A DNA stretch of 64,000 nucleotides from Arthrobacter pascens (GTDB taxonomy: Bacteria > Actinomycetota > Actinomycetes > Actinomycetales > Micrococcaceae): the NCBI RefSeq assembly GCF_030815585.1, contig NZ_JAUSWY010000001.1, forward strand, positions 4,030,001-4,094,000, given 5' to 3'. Below the pieces are notes generated by a model. That model ran no database searches, was not told the DNA's origin, and saw only the letters and a list, made by a program, of their open reading frames with translations. A program made the position numbers and the translations under genes. Below, piece after piece: positions 18,091 through 26,038 of the stretch. Each line of letters opens with the position of its first letter. Position 1 is the first letter of the stretch.

Positions 18091-18795
18091 ATGGCACGGA
18101 AATCACTGGTGGATGTAGTAGCCGACGAGCTTCTGGACCGGATCATTGCAGGAGAATTCCTGCCGGGATCCAGCGTGCCCGGGGAGCTTGAGCTCAGCGC
18201 CAAACATGAAGTCAGCCGGATGACCGTGCGCGAGGCCATGAAAACCCTTGAGGCACAGCGGATCCTCAGCGTGGAGCGCGGCCGCGGTACTTTTGTGAAC
18301 CCGCTGAACCGCTGGGCCTCACTGGAGGCAGTGTTGCGCGCCGCCTCCGAGGGCAAGAACGAAGGCGCCGCCTCCATCCAGCTCATTGAGCTCCGCAGAA
18401 TGCTGGAAACCGGAGCCTGTGAGCTCGCGGCCGGCCGGATCGGCGATGCTGACATCCAGGCGCTCTACGGATGTGTGGCAGCCATGCGTGCAGCCAACCA
18501 AGTCAACGACCTCCCCGCGTTTGTGGAAGCGGACCTGGCCTTCCACGACCTGATCCTGCACGCGTCTGAGAACGTTTTTGTAGCCGTCCTGTTCGAACCG
18601 CTGCACCGGGTGCTGGAGAAGCGCCGGGCCGAAACGTCGGCGGTGCCGGAGATCCAGGTTCACGCCATCGCGCACCACCAGAACATCGCAGAGGCCCTGG
18701 AATCCCGGGATCCCTCCCGTTCCCGCGAAGCCATGGACGCCCACATGCAGCAGACCCTGGACGACCTCAAGAACCTGGTGCTCGGCGTAAGTTAG
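18091..18795 (+). CDS. FadR-subfamily GntR transcriptional regulator
   Basis: 234 residues from ATG at 18091, which has AGGGGA at good spacing; an upstream in-frame GTG at 18019 falls inside the operator region and is less likely. Residues 1-70 form the winged helix of GntR proteins (IIAGEFLPGSSVPGELELS, then SRMTVREAMKTLEAQRILSVERGRGTFV). The C-terminal FCD domain has ELRRMLETGACELAAGRI, the metal-site residues DLAFHDLILHASEN, and the final HHQNIAEAL helices. Such domains bind small organic acids. Divergent from the sugar-acid cluster with matched palindromes between, so it is its probable repressor. Confidence 0.9.
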   Translation: MARKSLVDVVADELLDRIIAGEFLPGSSVPGELELSAKHEVSRMTVREAMKTLEAQRILSVERGRGTFVNPLNRWASLEAVLRAASEGKNEGAASIQLIELRRMLETGACELAAGRIGDADIQALYGCVAAMRAANQVNDLPAFVEADLAFHDLILHASENVFVAVLFEPLHRVLEKRRAETSAVPEIQVHAIAHHQNIAEALESRDPSRSREAMDAHMQQTLDDLKNLVLGVS

Positions 18796-18821
18796 GGCTT
18801 CGCCCTCGGCCCTCCGCACCC

Positions 18822-18889
18822 GGAGTTTCGGTCCAGATACGGCTCCCAAAATGGCGGCAACTAAGGCGCCGTAAGTGGACAAAAACTCC
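18822..18889. repeat. Inverted-repeat element, copy 2 (right of sugar-acid cluster)
   Basis: GGAGTTTCGGTCCA (18822-18835) pairs with TGGACAAAAACTCC (18876-18889), 12 of 14 positions; an inner TACGGC/GCCGTA stem lengthens the hairpin. The right arm shares TGGACAAAAACTC with copy 1 at 12876-12939. It lies between the convergent GntR and LacI genes, where it may also terminate transcription. A shorter hairpin, AGGGC-TTC-GCCCT, overlaps the GntR stop. Confidence 0.7.
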
Positions 18890-18902
18890 AGGCGGGGGCG
18901 AT

Positions 18903-19931
18903 CTAGCGTGAAGGCGGGGCGGTAGTCCCCCGGATCACCAGTTCCGTGGCGAGTTCCAGTGCCGCGGGAACCGCAGGGCCCTGCTGCTCGGTCAGGATGT
19001 TAACGGCCATGGACGCCAGCTGGGCCAGTGGCTGCCGGACGGTGGTGAGCGGCGGCGACATCAGGGCAGCCTGGGCGATATCGTCAAAGCCGACAATGCT
19101 GAGGTCAGCGGGAATCTTCAGTGATCGCTGGGCCGCCGCGTTCATGACCCCCAGCGCCTGAAGGTCGCTTCCCGTAACGATCGCGGTGGGAGGCTCGGGC
19201 AGATCCAGGAGGTCACCGCCCAGGCGGAGGCCCGATTCGATGCTGAAGTCGCCGTCGCGCACCAGCTCGGGCAGGACGGGTAGCCCGGCTTCATGCAGGG
19301 CGGCGATGTACGCTGCGTAGCGGGCCAAGCCGTGCCCAGGACTGTGCCCCCGGCCTGTGATGATGCCAATCCGGCGGTGGCCCAGCCCCAGCAGGTGCCC
19401 CACCGCGGCGAGAGCTCCGGAGAACGACGCCGGGCTGACGCTCGGGATGGCCAGCCCTTCACTCACCTCGGGGTCTATGGCGACTGCCGGGATATTAAGG
19501 CTCCGCAGCGTGGTGACCAGCCGCGAGCCACTCCGTGGAGCCAGCAGCACCACGCCCGCCAGGCGGTTGGCGGAAGATTCGCGGAGCTTCCGCCAGCTTT
19601 CGGCAGTGGCGTGATCCGCCCTTGTGTACGCGATGGCGAAGCCCAGCCGGGAGGCTGCGGCCTCTACGCCTTCCATGGTCTCCAGAATCCAGGGCGAGTC
19701 GAAGTTGTTGACCACCAGCTGGAGCAGCCCGGGCTGGGCTGCAGGGACGTTGCGCTTGGTGTACTCGAGGTCTTCCAGCGCCTTTCGTACCCGGGCCCGC
19801 GTGGCTTCGGAAACATGCGAGCGGCCGTTGAGGACCTTGGACACGGTGGGCACGGAAACGCCTGCCGCCGCGGCCACATCTGCGATCTTGGGGCGCGGAG
19901 TGGCGGTCAACGGGGCGGTCCTTGCGATCAT
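18903..19931 (-). CDS. LacI-family transcriptional regulator (pectin/hemicellulose locus)
   Basis: 342 residues from ATG at 19931, which overlaps the GH43 stop by 4 bases; upstream in-frame starts would run through the GH43 gene. HTH: KIADVAAAAGVSVPTVSKVLNGRSHVS near residues 16-42. The periplasmic-binding-protein-like effector domain follows (NNFDSPWILETMEGVEAAA, HRRIGIITGRG, STIVGFDDI-type IVGFDDIAQAALMSPPLTTVRQP). Last gene of the leftward DUF6807-GH43-lacI unit, divergent from the CUT1 sugar importer. It probably represses both units through the site at 22566-22577. Confidence 0.9.
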   Translation of the reverse strand: MIARTAPLTATPRPKIADVAAAAGVSVPTVSKVLNGRSHVSEATRARVRKALEDLEYTKRNVPAAQPGLLQLVVNNFDSPWILETMEGVEAAASRLGFAIAYTRADHATAESWRKLRESSANRLAGVVLLAPRSGSRLVTTLRSLNIPAVAIDPEVSEGLAIPSVSPASFSGALAAVGHLLGLGHRRIGIITGRGHSPGHGLARYAAYIAALHEAGLPVLPELVRDGDFSIESGLRLGGDLLDLPEPPTAIVTGSDLQALGVMNAAAQRSLKIPADLSIVGFDDIAQAALMSPPLTTVRQPLAQLASMAVNILTEQQGPAVPAALELATELVIRGTTAPPSR

Positions 19932-21505
19932 GAAGAAGAGGTTGCGGCAAAATGCGGGGCAGCTGCCCGGCGGACCGGTGCAATATCCACCCGCACGGGT
20001 CCAACGATAACACTGCCGCTTTCCTCCGAGCCGAGCGGAGACGTCGCGAACAGGCCCAGTTCCGCGCCGATCCATTTCCCTTCCACAACATCGAAATTCC
20101 AGCCCTGGACTTCCCAGGGTTCGCCCGGCCGGGCCCGCCAGGCAAACGTTGACCGCGGGGTGCCGTCGGTGCGTATCTGCAGTTCGATCCTTGGGCCGTC
20201 CAGGGCCACCCGGCGTCCCAGCGGCTGTTCATGCGGGCCCTCGCCGCCGGTCCCGCTGCCCAGCACGTAGCCTTCGCCCGTCCGGACAATACCCAGCCAG
20301 GCGTACTTCTGCCCCAGGACGACGACGCCGGCCCGCGTCCCCACCGGAACATTGTCCAGTTCCAGCGTGGTGGTGAAAGTGGAAGGCGTGCCCGGCAGGA
20401 TCTGGCCCAGCACGTTGGGCAGTTCCCTCAGGTTCACGGGATCATTGGCCTGCGGGCGGAGAACCAGCTGCCCTCCCCCGCCCTGGAATGACCATGACTC
20501 GCAGGGATTTGCCTGCCAGTGCCACTGCGTCCCGAGGCCCGGTGCGGTGAAGCTGTCGCTTGTGGGCGGAGCCACATCCTCCGGAAAGGTGCCCACCGGG
20601 TACCGGTGACTGGCCACTGGAACTCCCGGGCCGCCGTCGTCGCCGGATTCCCCCATCCACGGCCAGCCGTCGGCGCCCCAGCCCATGGGTTGGAGATGGA
20701 CTACTCGGCCGTACGGGCCGCGGTCCTGGAAGTGCAGGAACCAGTCCTGTCCCTCCGGGGTGGTCACCCATGCTCCCTGGTGCGGCCCGTTGACGTCAGT
20801 CCTGCCCTGCTCCAGCACGCGCCGTTCTTCGTACGGGCCGAACGGGGAGCGGGAGCGGAACACGGACTGCCATCCTGTTGCCACGCCGCCTGCGGGTGCG
20901 AAGATCCAATACCAGCCGTCGCGCTTGTAGAACTTCGGACCTTCCAGGGTGGTGTAGCCGGGCAGGTCGCCGCCGTTGATGACATGGGTGCCATGGTCCA
21001 ACAGCCTGCCTGCGTCCGGGCTCATCCGATGCACGGTCAGCCGGTTCTTGACTCCGATCCTGCTTTGGGCCCAGCCGTGCACCAGGTAGGCCTTGCCGTC
21101 GTCGTCCCACAGCGGACACGGGTCAATGAGACCGCGCCCGGCATAGAGCAGGTGCGGGGCGCTCCAGGGGCCCTCGGCCTTTTCCGCGCTCAGCACAAAG
21201 ATGCCGTGGTCCGGATCGGGGTAGAAAATCCAGAACCGCCCATCGTGATAACGCAAAGCCGGCGCCCACACCCCGCTGCCGTGACGGACCAGGGAATAGT
21301 GGCTGCCTTGCGGCAGTTCGGCGAGCGCGTGGCCGGCATGCTCCCAGTCCACAAGGTTCCGGGACCGAAGGACCGGCAGCCCGGGCACCCGGTTGAAGCT
21401 CGAGGCGATGAGGTAATAGGTCCCGTCCACCTGCACGGCGTCGGGGTCCGGCCAATCACCATTGAGGATGGGGTTGCTGTAGAGGGGGGTGATCCGGGTT
21501 GTCAT
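19928..21505 (-). CDS. Glycoside hydrolase family 43 (xylosidase/arabinofuranosidase-like)
   Basis: 525 residues, no signal peptide, so cytoplasmic. N-terminal five-bladed propeller: YSNPILNGDWPDPDAV at 9-24 holds the general-base Asp, LIDPCPLWDDDGKAYL holds the pKa-modulating Asp128, and TTLEGPKFYKRDGWYW holds the acid Glu188. From about residue 320 comes the beta-sandwich typical of GH43 beta-xylosidases (DSFTAPGLGTQWHWQANP...). Family members remove xylose or arabinose from short oligosaccharides; the specific sugar cannot be told. Overlaps both neighbours by 4 bases. Together with the importer and pectate lyases it suggests use of pectin side chains or xylan fragments. Confidence 0.9.
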   Translation of the reverse strand: MTTRITPLYSNPILNGDWPDPDAVQVDGTYYLIASSFNRVPGLPVLRSRNLVDWEHAGHALAELPQGSHYSLVRHGSGVWAPALRYHDGRFWIFYPDPDHGIFVLSAEKAEGPWSAPHLLYAGRGLIDPCPLWDDDGKAYLVHGWAQSRIGVKNRLTVHRMSPDAGRLLDHGTHVINGGDLPGYTTLEGPKFYKRDGWYWIFAPAGGVATGWQSVFRSRSPFGPYEERRVLEQGRTDVNGPHQGAWVTTPEGQDWFLHFQDRGPYGRVVHLQPMGWGADGWPWMGESGDDGGPGVPVASHRYPVGTFPEDVAPPTSDSFTAPGLGTQWHWQANPCESWSFQGGGGQLVLRPQANDPVNLRELPNVLGQILPGTPSTFTTTLELDNVPVGTRAGVVVLGQKYAWLGIVRTGEGYVLGSGTGGEGPHEQPLGRRVALDGPRIELQIRTDGTPRSTFAWRARPGEPWEVQGWNFDVVEGKWIGAELGLFATSPLGSEESGSVIVGPVRVDIAPVRRAAAPHFAATSSS

Positions 21506-22419
21506 GATGTCCTGTCGGGAGAGCTGGGGCGGCTGATTCGGGGATGCTGCTGGAGGAGTTCACGGGCACGGGCGGCGGTGGGCACGGGCCCGTCGTGGAT
21601 CACGGCGTGCAGGGCCAACCTAAGCGGAGCGGTCGGGTCCACATGCGCGGGTTCGGACCAGGCGACGGCAGGACCGGCTCCCAGATAGCCTTCCGCCCGG
21701 ATAAACCACGGGAGCAGGTGTTCGGGGACCTGGGCAAGCACAACGGTGACGGGTTCACCGCCCAGCCGGATGGTGACCGACAGCCAAGGTGAGAGCGAAC
21801 CATGCGCTGCGTTGGCGCCGGAGCCGTCGTCGGACAGGATAGACGGGTGGTCGCTGCCGTGGGGAAACCGCCAGAAGATCCCGCCGTATCCGGCGCCTGC
21901 CCTGCCCTTCACGGCCGACGACGACACGACCAACCGCTCCACGCCCGCTCCAGGACGGATCACCGAGGACAGTGACAGGCTCCACGTGCCGGGCTCCGGG
22001 TGGGGAAAGTACTGGATGCGGCGGTGCTCGACGGCGAGCTCGTCACCTGAATCCGACTGCCAGGAGACGCCGCCGGATTCCTCGCCGGTGTCCCCAACTG
22101 CGGAGGACTGCCAGCCTTGCTGCACTTGGGTTCCATGGTTGGCCAGGAGCTTTGACCCGCTGGCGGCCGTGAAGGTGGAGCCGCCCCAGAAATTGGTTCC
22201 GTTGACGTCGGAGAAGGCAATGGACAGGCCCAGGTGATGCGGGTGATCGGCGGGCCCGGCTTCCGTGACGATGGCGCCTGCGAGGGACCCCACCGGGTGA
22301 AGGTAGGGCCTGGGTGCGCTGGTGGCGGGCTGCCGCAGTCCTGTGCAGTGGGTGGCCAGCGGCTGGCCTTGGACGGAAAAGCCCGGCGCGGCCGCGGCGG
22401 ACGAGGTGTGGATGGCCAA
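21502..22419 (-). CDS. DUF6807 (PmoA-like) protein of carbohydrate locus
   Basis: About 305 residues from TTG at 22419, which has a perfect AGGAGG five bases upstream; the longer frame from 22524 lacks one. RPYLHPVGSLAGAIVTEAGPADHPHHLG and NGTNFWGG are the hallmark of the DUF6807 family, annotated as 'methane oxygenase PmoA' in databases although no link to methane is expected. Members lie beside sugar-utilisation genes and have a galactose-mutarotase-like beta-sandwich. The biochemical role is unknown; context suggests modification or isomerisation of the imported sugar. Confidence 0.75.
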   Translation of the reverse strand: MAIHTSSAAAAPGFSVQGQPLATHCTGLRQPATSAPRPYLHPVGSLAGAIVTEAGPADHPHHLGLSIAFSDVNGTNFWGGSTFTAASGSKLLANHGTQVQQGWQSSAVGDTGEESGGVSWQSDSGDELAVEHRRIQYFPHPEPGTWSLSLSSVIRPGAGVERLVVSSSAVKGRAGAGYGGIFWRFPHGSDHPSILSDDGSGANAAHGSLSPWLSVTIRLGGEPVTVVLAQVPEHLLPWFIRAEGYLGAGPAVAWSEPAHVDPTAPLRLALHAVIHDGPVPTAARARELLQQHPRISRPSSPDRTS

Positions 22420-22723
22420 GCAAACCTCCTGTGGGTAGCGGGTCCGGGGTGTGGGGATCAGCATAACCACAGCAGAAATGTAAGGCAAGTAGTACAGAAA
22501 GTTTCCGATGCGGGCATCCAGCATGGTTTCAAAATTGTGTTGACAGTCACAGCACTTTCTTGCTAGAAATCGTTTACTCGAATGTTATTCAGCAGTTGTG
22601 GCCCTCTGATCTTCACAGGAGGGGTCCAATAGCCGGATTCGAACCAGAAAGTTTCCTCGCTACAGAGACTTGAACCACGTGGACGGGACCAACCCGCCAT
22701 ACGCGCTAGAGAGGCGTCATTCA
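22420..22723. other. Divergent regulatory region, no gene
   Basis: About 300 bases between the DUF6807 gene (leftward) and the sugar-binding lipoprotein (rightward). It holds the predicted rightward promoter and the LacI-type operator listed separately, and a long untranslated leader of about 150 bases before 22724. No convincing small gene was seen. Confidence 0.6.
22540..22577 (+). promoter_or_regulatory. Promoter with overlapping LacI-type operator
   Basis: TTGACA (22540-22545), an 18-base spacer and TAGAAA (22564-22569) form a good sigma-A promoter reading into the importer. GAAATCGTTTAC (22566-22577; GTAAACGATTTC on the other strand) overlaps the -10 and has the central CG and near-dyad of LacI-family operators. 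Repression by the 18903-19931 product is the likely use. Confidence 0.55.
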
Positions 22724-24028
22724 ATGAAGAAGACAACGAGTATTAGCATCCCGCGCAGGATCATCCTGGGAGCGGCACTTACTGCGGCGGGCGTTGCCCT
22801 GAGCGGCTGCGGAGGGGGTGCAGCACCTGCAGGCGGAGGCAACGTCGAACTCAATTTCGTCTTCTGGGGCGACGCCAACCGGGCGAAGGTGACCGAGGAA
22901 GCCCTTCGCGTCTTCGAAAAAAAGAACCCAGGCATCACCGTCAAGACGGAGTACCAGGACAGCGGACCCTACGCGGACAAGCTGGCCACACGCTTCGCCG
23001 GCGGCAATCCCCCGGACGTGCTGGCAATGGCCAACCGCAGCCTCCTCGAATACGCCCAGCGCGGTACCCTCGCGGATTTGAAGAGCATGCCTGAGCTCAA
23101 CCTCGACAAAGTGCCCGCGACGGTGCAGAGCCGCGGCGAAGTCGACGGAAAGCTCTACGGCCTGGCAACCGGCGTGACCAGCATCGGCATGGTGGTCAAC
23201 AAGACCATCACAGACCAGGCCGGCGTCGCCATTCCGGATGACAAGACCTGGAGCTGGGAGGACTACGCCAAGTTCGCCACCGAGGTGACGCAGAAGACCG
23301 GCGGAAAGGTGTACGGAGCGGGCTACGACGTTGCCACCGAGACCGGGCCCATCCTGCTCGCCCGGCAACGCGGCGAAGACTTCTACACAGAGGACAACAA
23401 ACTCGGCGTGAGCGAGGAAACCATCCGGGACTGGTTCCAGTACAGCGTGGACCTGCGCAAGGCCGGGGGCTACCCGCCGGCCGGATTCTTCGAGCAGATC
23501 GGCGGCTCCCCCGCGCAGTCCTACCTCGCCAAGGGAACGGTCGCTTCGCAGATCATCCCCATTAACAACTTCCGCGGCTACAACGAGGCCGTGGAGGGGG
23601 ACGTGGTCCTGCTGCGGATACCCGGTGAAACCACCGAAAAGCGCAGGGGCTATTCGGCAGACCCCACAATGCTGTGGTCCATTGCCGCCAAGTCCAAGCA
23701 CCCCAAGGAAGCCGCCAAGCTCCTGGACTTCCTGACCAACGACGCCGACGGAGCCGCCCACACCCTCACGCAGCGCGGCGTCCCGGTCAACCCCGAGGTT
23801 GCCGAGTCCATCACGTCCAAGCTGAGCGCGGACGACAAGACCTTTGTGGACATGATGGCTGCCATTCAGGAGGACGAACTGGCGCCGGCCTACGTCTACC
23901 CGAAGGGCGCCAGCGTGGTTGCTGACACCCTCAAGCAGCTCGCCACGGAAGTCGAATTTGGACGCGTCACCCCTGCTGATGCCGCGAAGACATTCCTGGA
24001 GAAGAGCAATGCAGCGATCAACAAGTAG
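22724..24028 (+). CDS. Sugar ABC transporter substrate-binding lipoprotein (CUT1)
   Basis: 434 residues from ATG at 22724 (an upstream ATG at 22670 is in frame but precedes no binding site). Signal MKKTTSISIPRRIILGAAL... ends in lipobox LSGC, so it is anchored outside the membrane. Family 1 extracellular solute-binding fold: NLEFNFVFWGD-like first strand (ELNFVFWGDANR), GNPPDVLAMANRSLLEYAQRGTLADL, and WSWEDYAKFATEVTQKTGG. It would deliver an oligosaccharide to the two permeases downstream. The location next to pectate lyase, GH43 and DUF6807 genes suggests a pectin- or hemicellulose-derived oligomer. Confidence 0.9.
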   Translation: MKKTTSISIPRRIILGAALTAAGVALSGCGGGAAPAGGGNVELNFVFWGDANRAKVTEEALRVFEKKNPGITVKTEYQDSGPYADKLATRFAGGNPPDVLAMANRSLLEYAQRGTLADLKSMPELNLDKVPATVQSRGEVDGKLYGLATGVTSIGMVVNKTITDQAGVAIPDDKTWSWEDYAKFATEVTQKTGGKVYGAGYDVATETGPILLARQRGEDFYTEDNKLGVSEETIRDWFQYSVDLRKAGGYPPAGFFEQIGGSPAQSYLAKGTVASQIIPINNFRGYNEAVEGDVVLLRIPGETTEKRRGYSADPTMLWSIAAKSKHPKEAAKLLDFLTNDADGAAHTLTQRGVPVNPEVAESITSKLSADDKTFVDMMAAIQEDELAPAYVYPKGASVVADTLKQLATEVEFGRVTPADAAKTFLEKSNAAINK

Positions 24029-24065
24029 CCGCCAACGTTCAAACACTCAGATAGGAGCCTGACTT

Positions 24066-25019
24066 ATGTCAGTGCTGACCAAGCAAGCCCCCGGCGCGGC
24101 TGCCGCCCTGGCCGCCCAGCCAGGCGGCCAGGGCCGGCGCGGCCACTCGCGACGCACCAACCAGCGGTCGGGCTACCTCTTCCTGCTGCCGTGGTTCATC
24201 GGCATGCTGTTTACGATCATCCCGTTCTTCGCTTCGCTTTACTTGGCCTTCACGGACTACAACCTCTTCACGGAGCCAAATTTCGTGGGCTTTGCCAACT
24301 TCCAGGCCATGTTCGAAGACCCGCGGCTCCTGCAGTCGCTGAAGGTGACGTTCATCTACACCTTTGTCTCCGTGCCGATCTCGCTGGCCGTTGCCCTGCT
24401 GATTGCCCTGATCCTGAACCGGGGGCTCAGCGGCCTTCCGATCTACCGGTCCGTGTACTACCTGCCGTCGCTGCTGGGCGGAAGCGTCGCGATCGTGATG
24501 CTGTGGCGTTACATCTTCGGCAACAACGGCATCGTCAACGGCTTCCTGGGACTGTTCGGCGTCCAGGGTCCGGCCTGGGTCACGGATCCTGAGTTCGCCT
24601 TGAGCACCCTGATCGTCCTTAATGTGTGGACTTTCGGCTCACCGATGGTGATCTTCCTGGCCGGCCTGCGGCAGGTGCCGTCGATGTACTACGAGGCTGC
24701 CTCCATTGACGGTGCCTCCAGGTGGCGGCAATTCTGCAACATCACGCTGCCGCTGATCAGCCCCATCATCTTCTTCAACCTCATCATGCAGCTCATCGGG
24801 TCCTTCCGGACCTTCACGCAGGGCTATGTGATGAGCGGTGGCACGGGCGGGCCGGCTGATTCAACCCTGTTCTACAACCTGTACCTCTACCAGAAGGGCT
24901 TCACCGAATTCGAGATGGGGTATGCCTCCGCCATGGCGTGGCTGCTGTTGATGATCATTGCGATTTTCACCGCCATCAACTTCATCGCGTCCAAGTTCTG
25001 GGTCTTCTACGACAATTAA
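24066..25019 (+). CDS. Sugar ABC transporter permease (MalF/UgpA type)
   Basis: 317 residues, six transmembrane segments after a 40-residue basic N-terminus (QGRRGHSRRTNQRSGY). The binding-protein-dependent permease signature with the EAA loop is YYEAASIDGASRWRQFCNITLPLISP near residue 215-240. RSVYYLPSLLGG and the C-terminal IASKFWVFYDN are typical of CUT1 permeases. Lies between the binding protein and the second permease. No ATPase gene accompanies the set; actinobacterial CUT1 systems usually share an MsiK ATPase encoded elsewhere. Confidence 0.93.
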   Translation: MSVLTKQAPGAAAALAAQPGGQGRRGHSRRTNQRSGYLFLLPWFIGMLFTIIPFFASLYLAFTDYNLFTEPNFVGFANFQAMFEDPRLLQSLKVTFIYTFVSVPISLAVALLIALILNRGLSGLPIYRSVYYLPSLLGGSVAIVMLWRYIFGNNGIVNGFLGLFGVQGPAWVTDPEFALSTLIVLNVWTFGSPMVIFLAGLRQVPSMYYEAASIDGASRWRQFCNITLPLISPIIFFNLIMQLIGSFRTFTQGYVMSGGTGGPADSTLFYNLYLYQKGFTEFEMGYASAMAWLLLMIIAIFTAINFIASKFWVFYDN

Positions 25020-25029
25020 GGCAACCGCA

Positions 25030-25926
25030 ATGGCTCTCCTCGAATTACCCACCAAAAACAAGCAAAAAAAGGACGTGGCACCCGAAGATGCCTTGACCGG
25101 CACTTCCGGCACCCGCTTCTCGCGCCACCTGATCCTGTGCCTGGTGGGCCTGGTCATGCTCTATCCGTTACTGTGGCTGATCTCCAGCTCGTTCAAACCC
25201 AGCAACGACATCTTCCGGCAGCTGGGGCTGTGGCCGGAAAACTGGGACTTCAGCAACTACGAACAGGGCTGGACGGCCTTGGACCAGCCCTTCCACGTCT
25301 ACCTGATCAACTCCCTGATCGTGGTGGTGTTCTCCATCGTAGGAAACATCTTCTCCTGTGCCCTGGCGGCGTACGCCTTCGCACGGATGGAGTTCACCGG
25401 GCGGAAGCTGTTCTTTGCCCTGATGCTGGGAACCCTGATGCTTCCCGGCCACGTCCTCCTGGTGCCGCAGTACATCATCTTTTCCCAGCTGGGCTGGCTG
25501 GATACGTACCTGCCGCTGATCGTGCCGAACTTCATGGCCACCAACGCGTTCTTCATCTTCCTGATGGTCCAATTCATGAAGGCGCTGCCCAAGGAGCTCG
25601 ACGACGCCGCCCAGATCGATGGCTGCGGACCCTTCCGGACGTTCCTGCGCGTGATCATGCCCTTGTGTATTCCGGCCATGGCCACCACGGCCATTTTCAC
25701 GTTCATCTCAACCTGGAACGAGTTCTTCGGTCCGCTGCTCTACATCCAGAACCAGGACCTCTACACGGTTCCCCTAGCACTGCGTGCCTTCATGGATTCG
25801 GAAGGCCAGAGCATGTGGGGCCCCATGTTCGCCATGTCCGTAGTGTCCATCGCCCCCATCATCGGCTTCTTCATCGCCGGCCAGAAGTACCTCATCAACG
25901 GCATCGCCACCACCGGGCTAAAGTAG
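25030..25926 (+). CDS. Sugar ABC transporter permease (MalG/UgpE type)
   Basis: 298 residues from ATG at 25030, ten bases after the first permease stop. Six transmembrane segments; PLLWLISSSFKPSNDIFRQ near the N-terminus and the EAA loop ELDDAAQIDGCGPFRTFLRVIMPLCIPA near 190-215 are typical of the second CUT1 permease. The C-terminus GQKYLINGIATTGLK is the usual end. It pairs with the preceding permease to form the channel. A 15-base tandem repeat lies just after the stop. Confidence 0.93.
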   Translation: MALLELPTKNKQKKDVAPEDALTGTSGTRFSRHLILCLVGLVMLYPLLWLISSSFKPSNDIFRQLGLWPENWDFSNYEQGWTALDQPFHVYLINSLIVVVFSIVGNIFSCALAAYAFARMEFTGRKLFFALMLGTLMLPGHVLLVPQYIIFSQLGWLDTYLPLIVPNFMATNAFFIFLMVQFMKALPKELDDAAQIDGCGPFRTFLRVIMPLCIPAMATTAIFTFISTWNEFFGPLLYIQNQDLYTVPLALRAFMDSEGQSMWGPMFAMSVVSIAPIIGFFIAGQKYLINGIATTGLK

Positions 25927-25956
25927 CTCCCCCACTCTTCTCCGCACGCATCACCG

Positions 25957-25986
25957 ACTGAACATCCCTTCACTGAACATCCCTTC
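25957..25986 (+). repeat. 15-bp perfect tandem duplication
   Basis: ACTGAACATCCCTTC occurs twice in succession (25957-25971, 25972-25986) in the gap between the permease stop and the pectate lyase start. No function evident. Confidence 0.9.
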
Positions 25987-26038
25987 CAGAAGGAGTCCTG
26001 GCTGGAGGCTGCCCGGACACAAAACAAAGGAGTTTTGC

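Noticed and set aside
19932..20075. 48-residue N-terminal extension of the LacI protein (start at 20075)
   Set aside because: It would run deep inside the GH43 gene, has no regulator likeness, and the ATG at 19931 gives the usual distance to the HTH and a 4-base overlap.
22721..24046. 441-residue minus-strand open frame opposite the sugar-binding protein
   Set aside because: No homologous motif or start site; the plus strand has a full lipoprotein signal and solute-binding fold.
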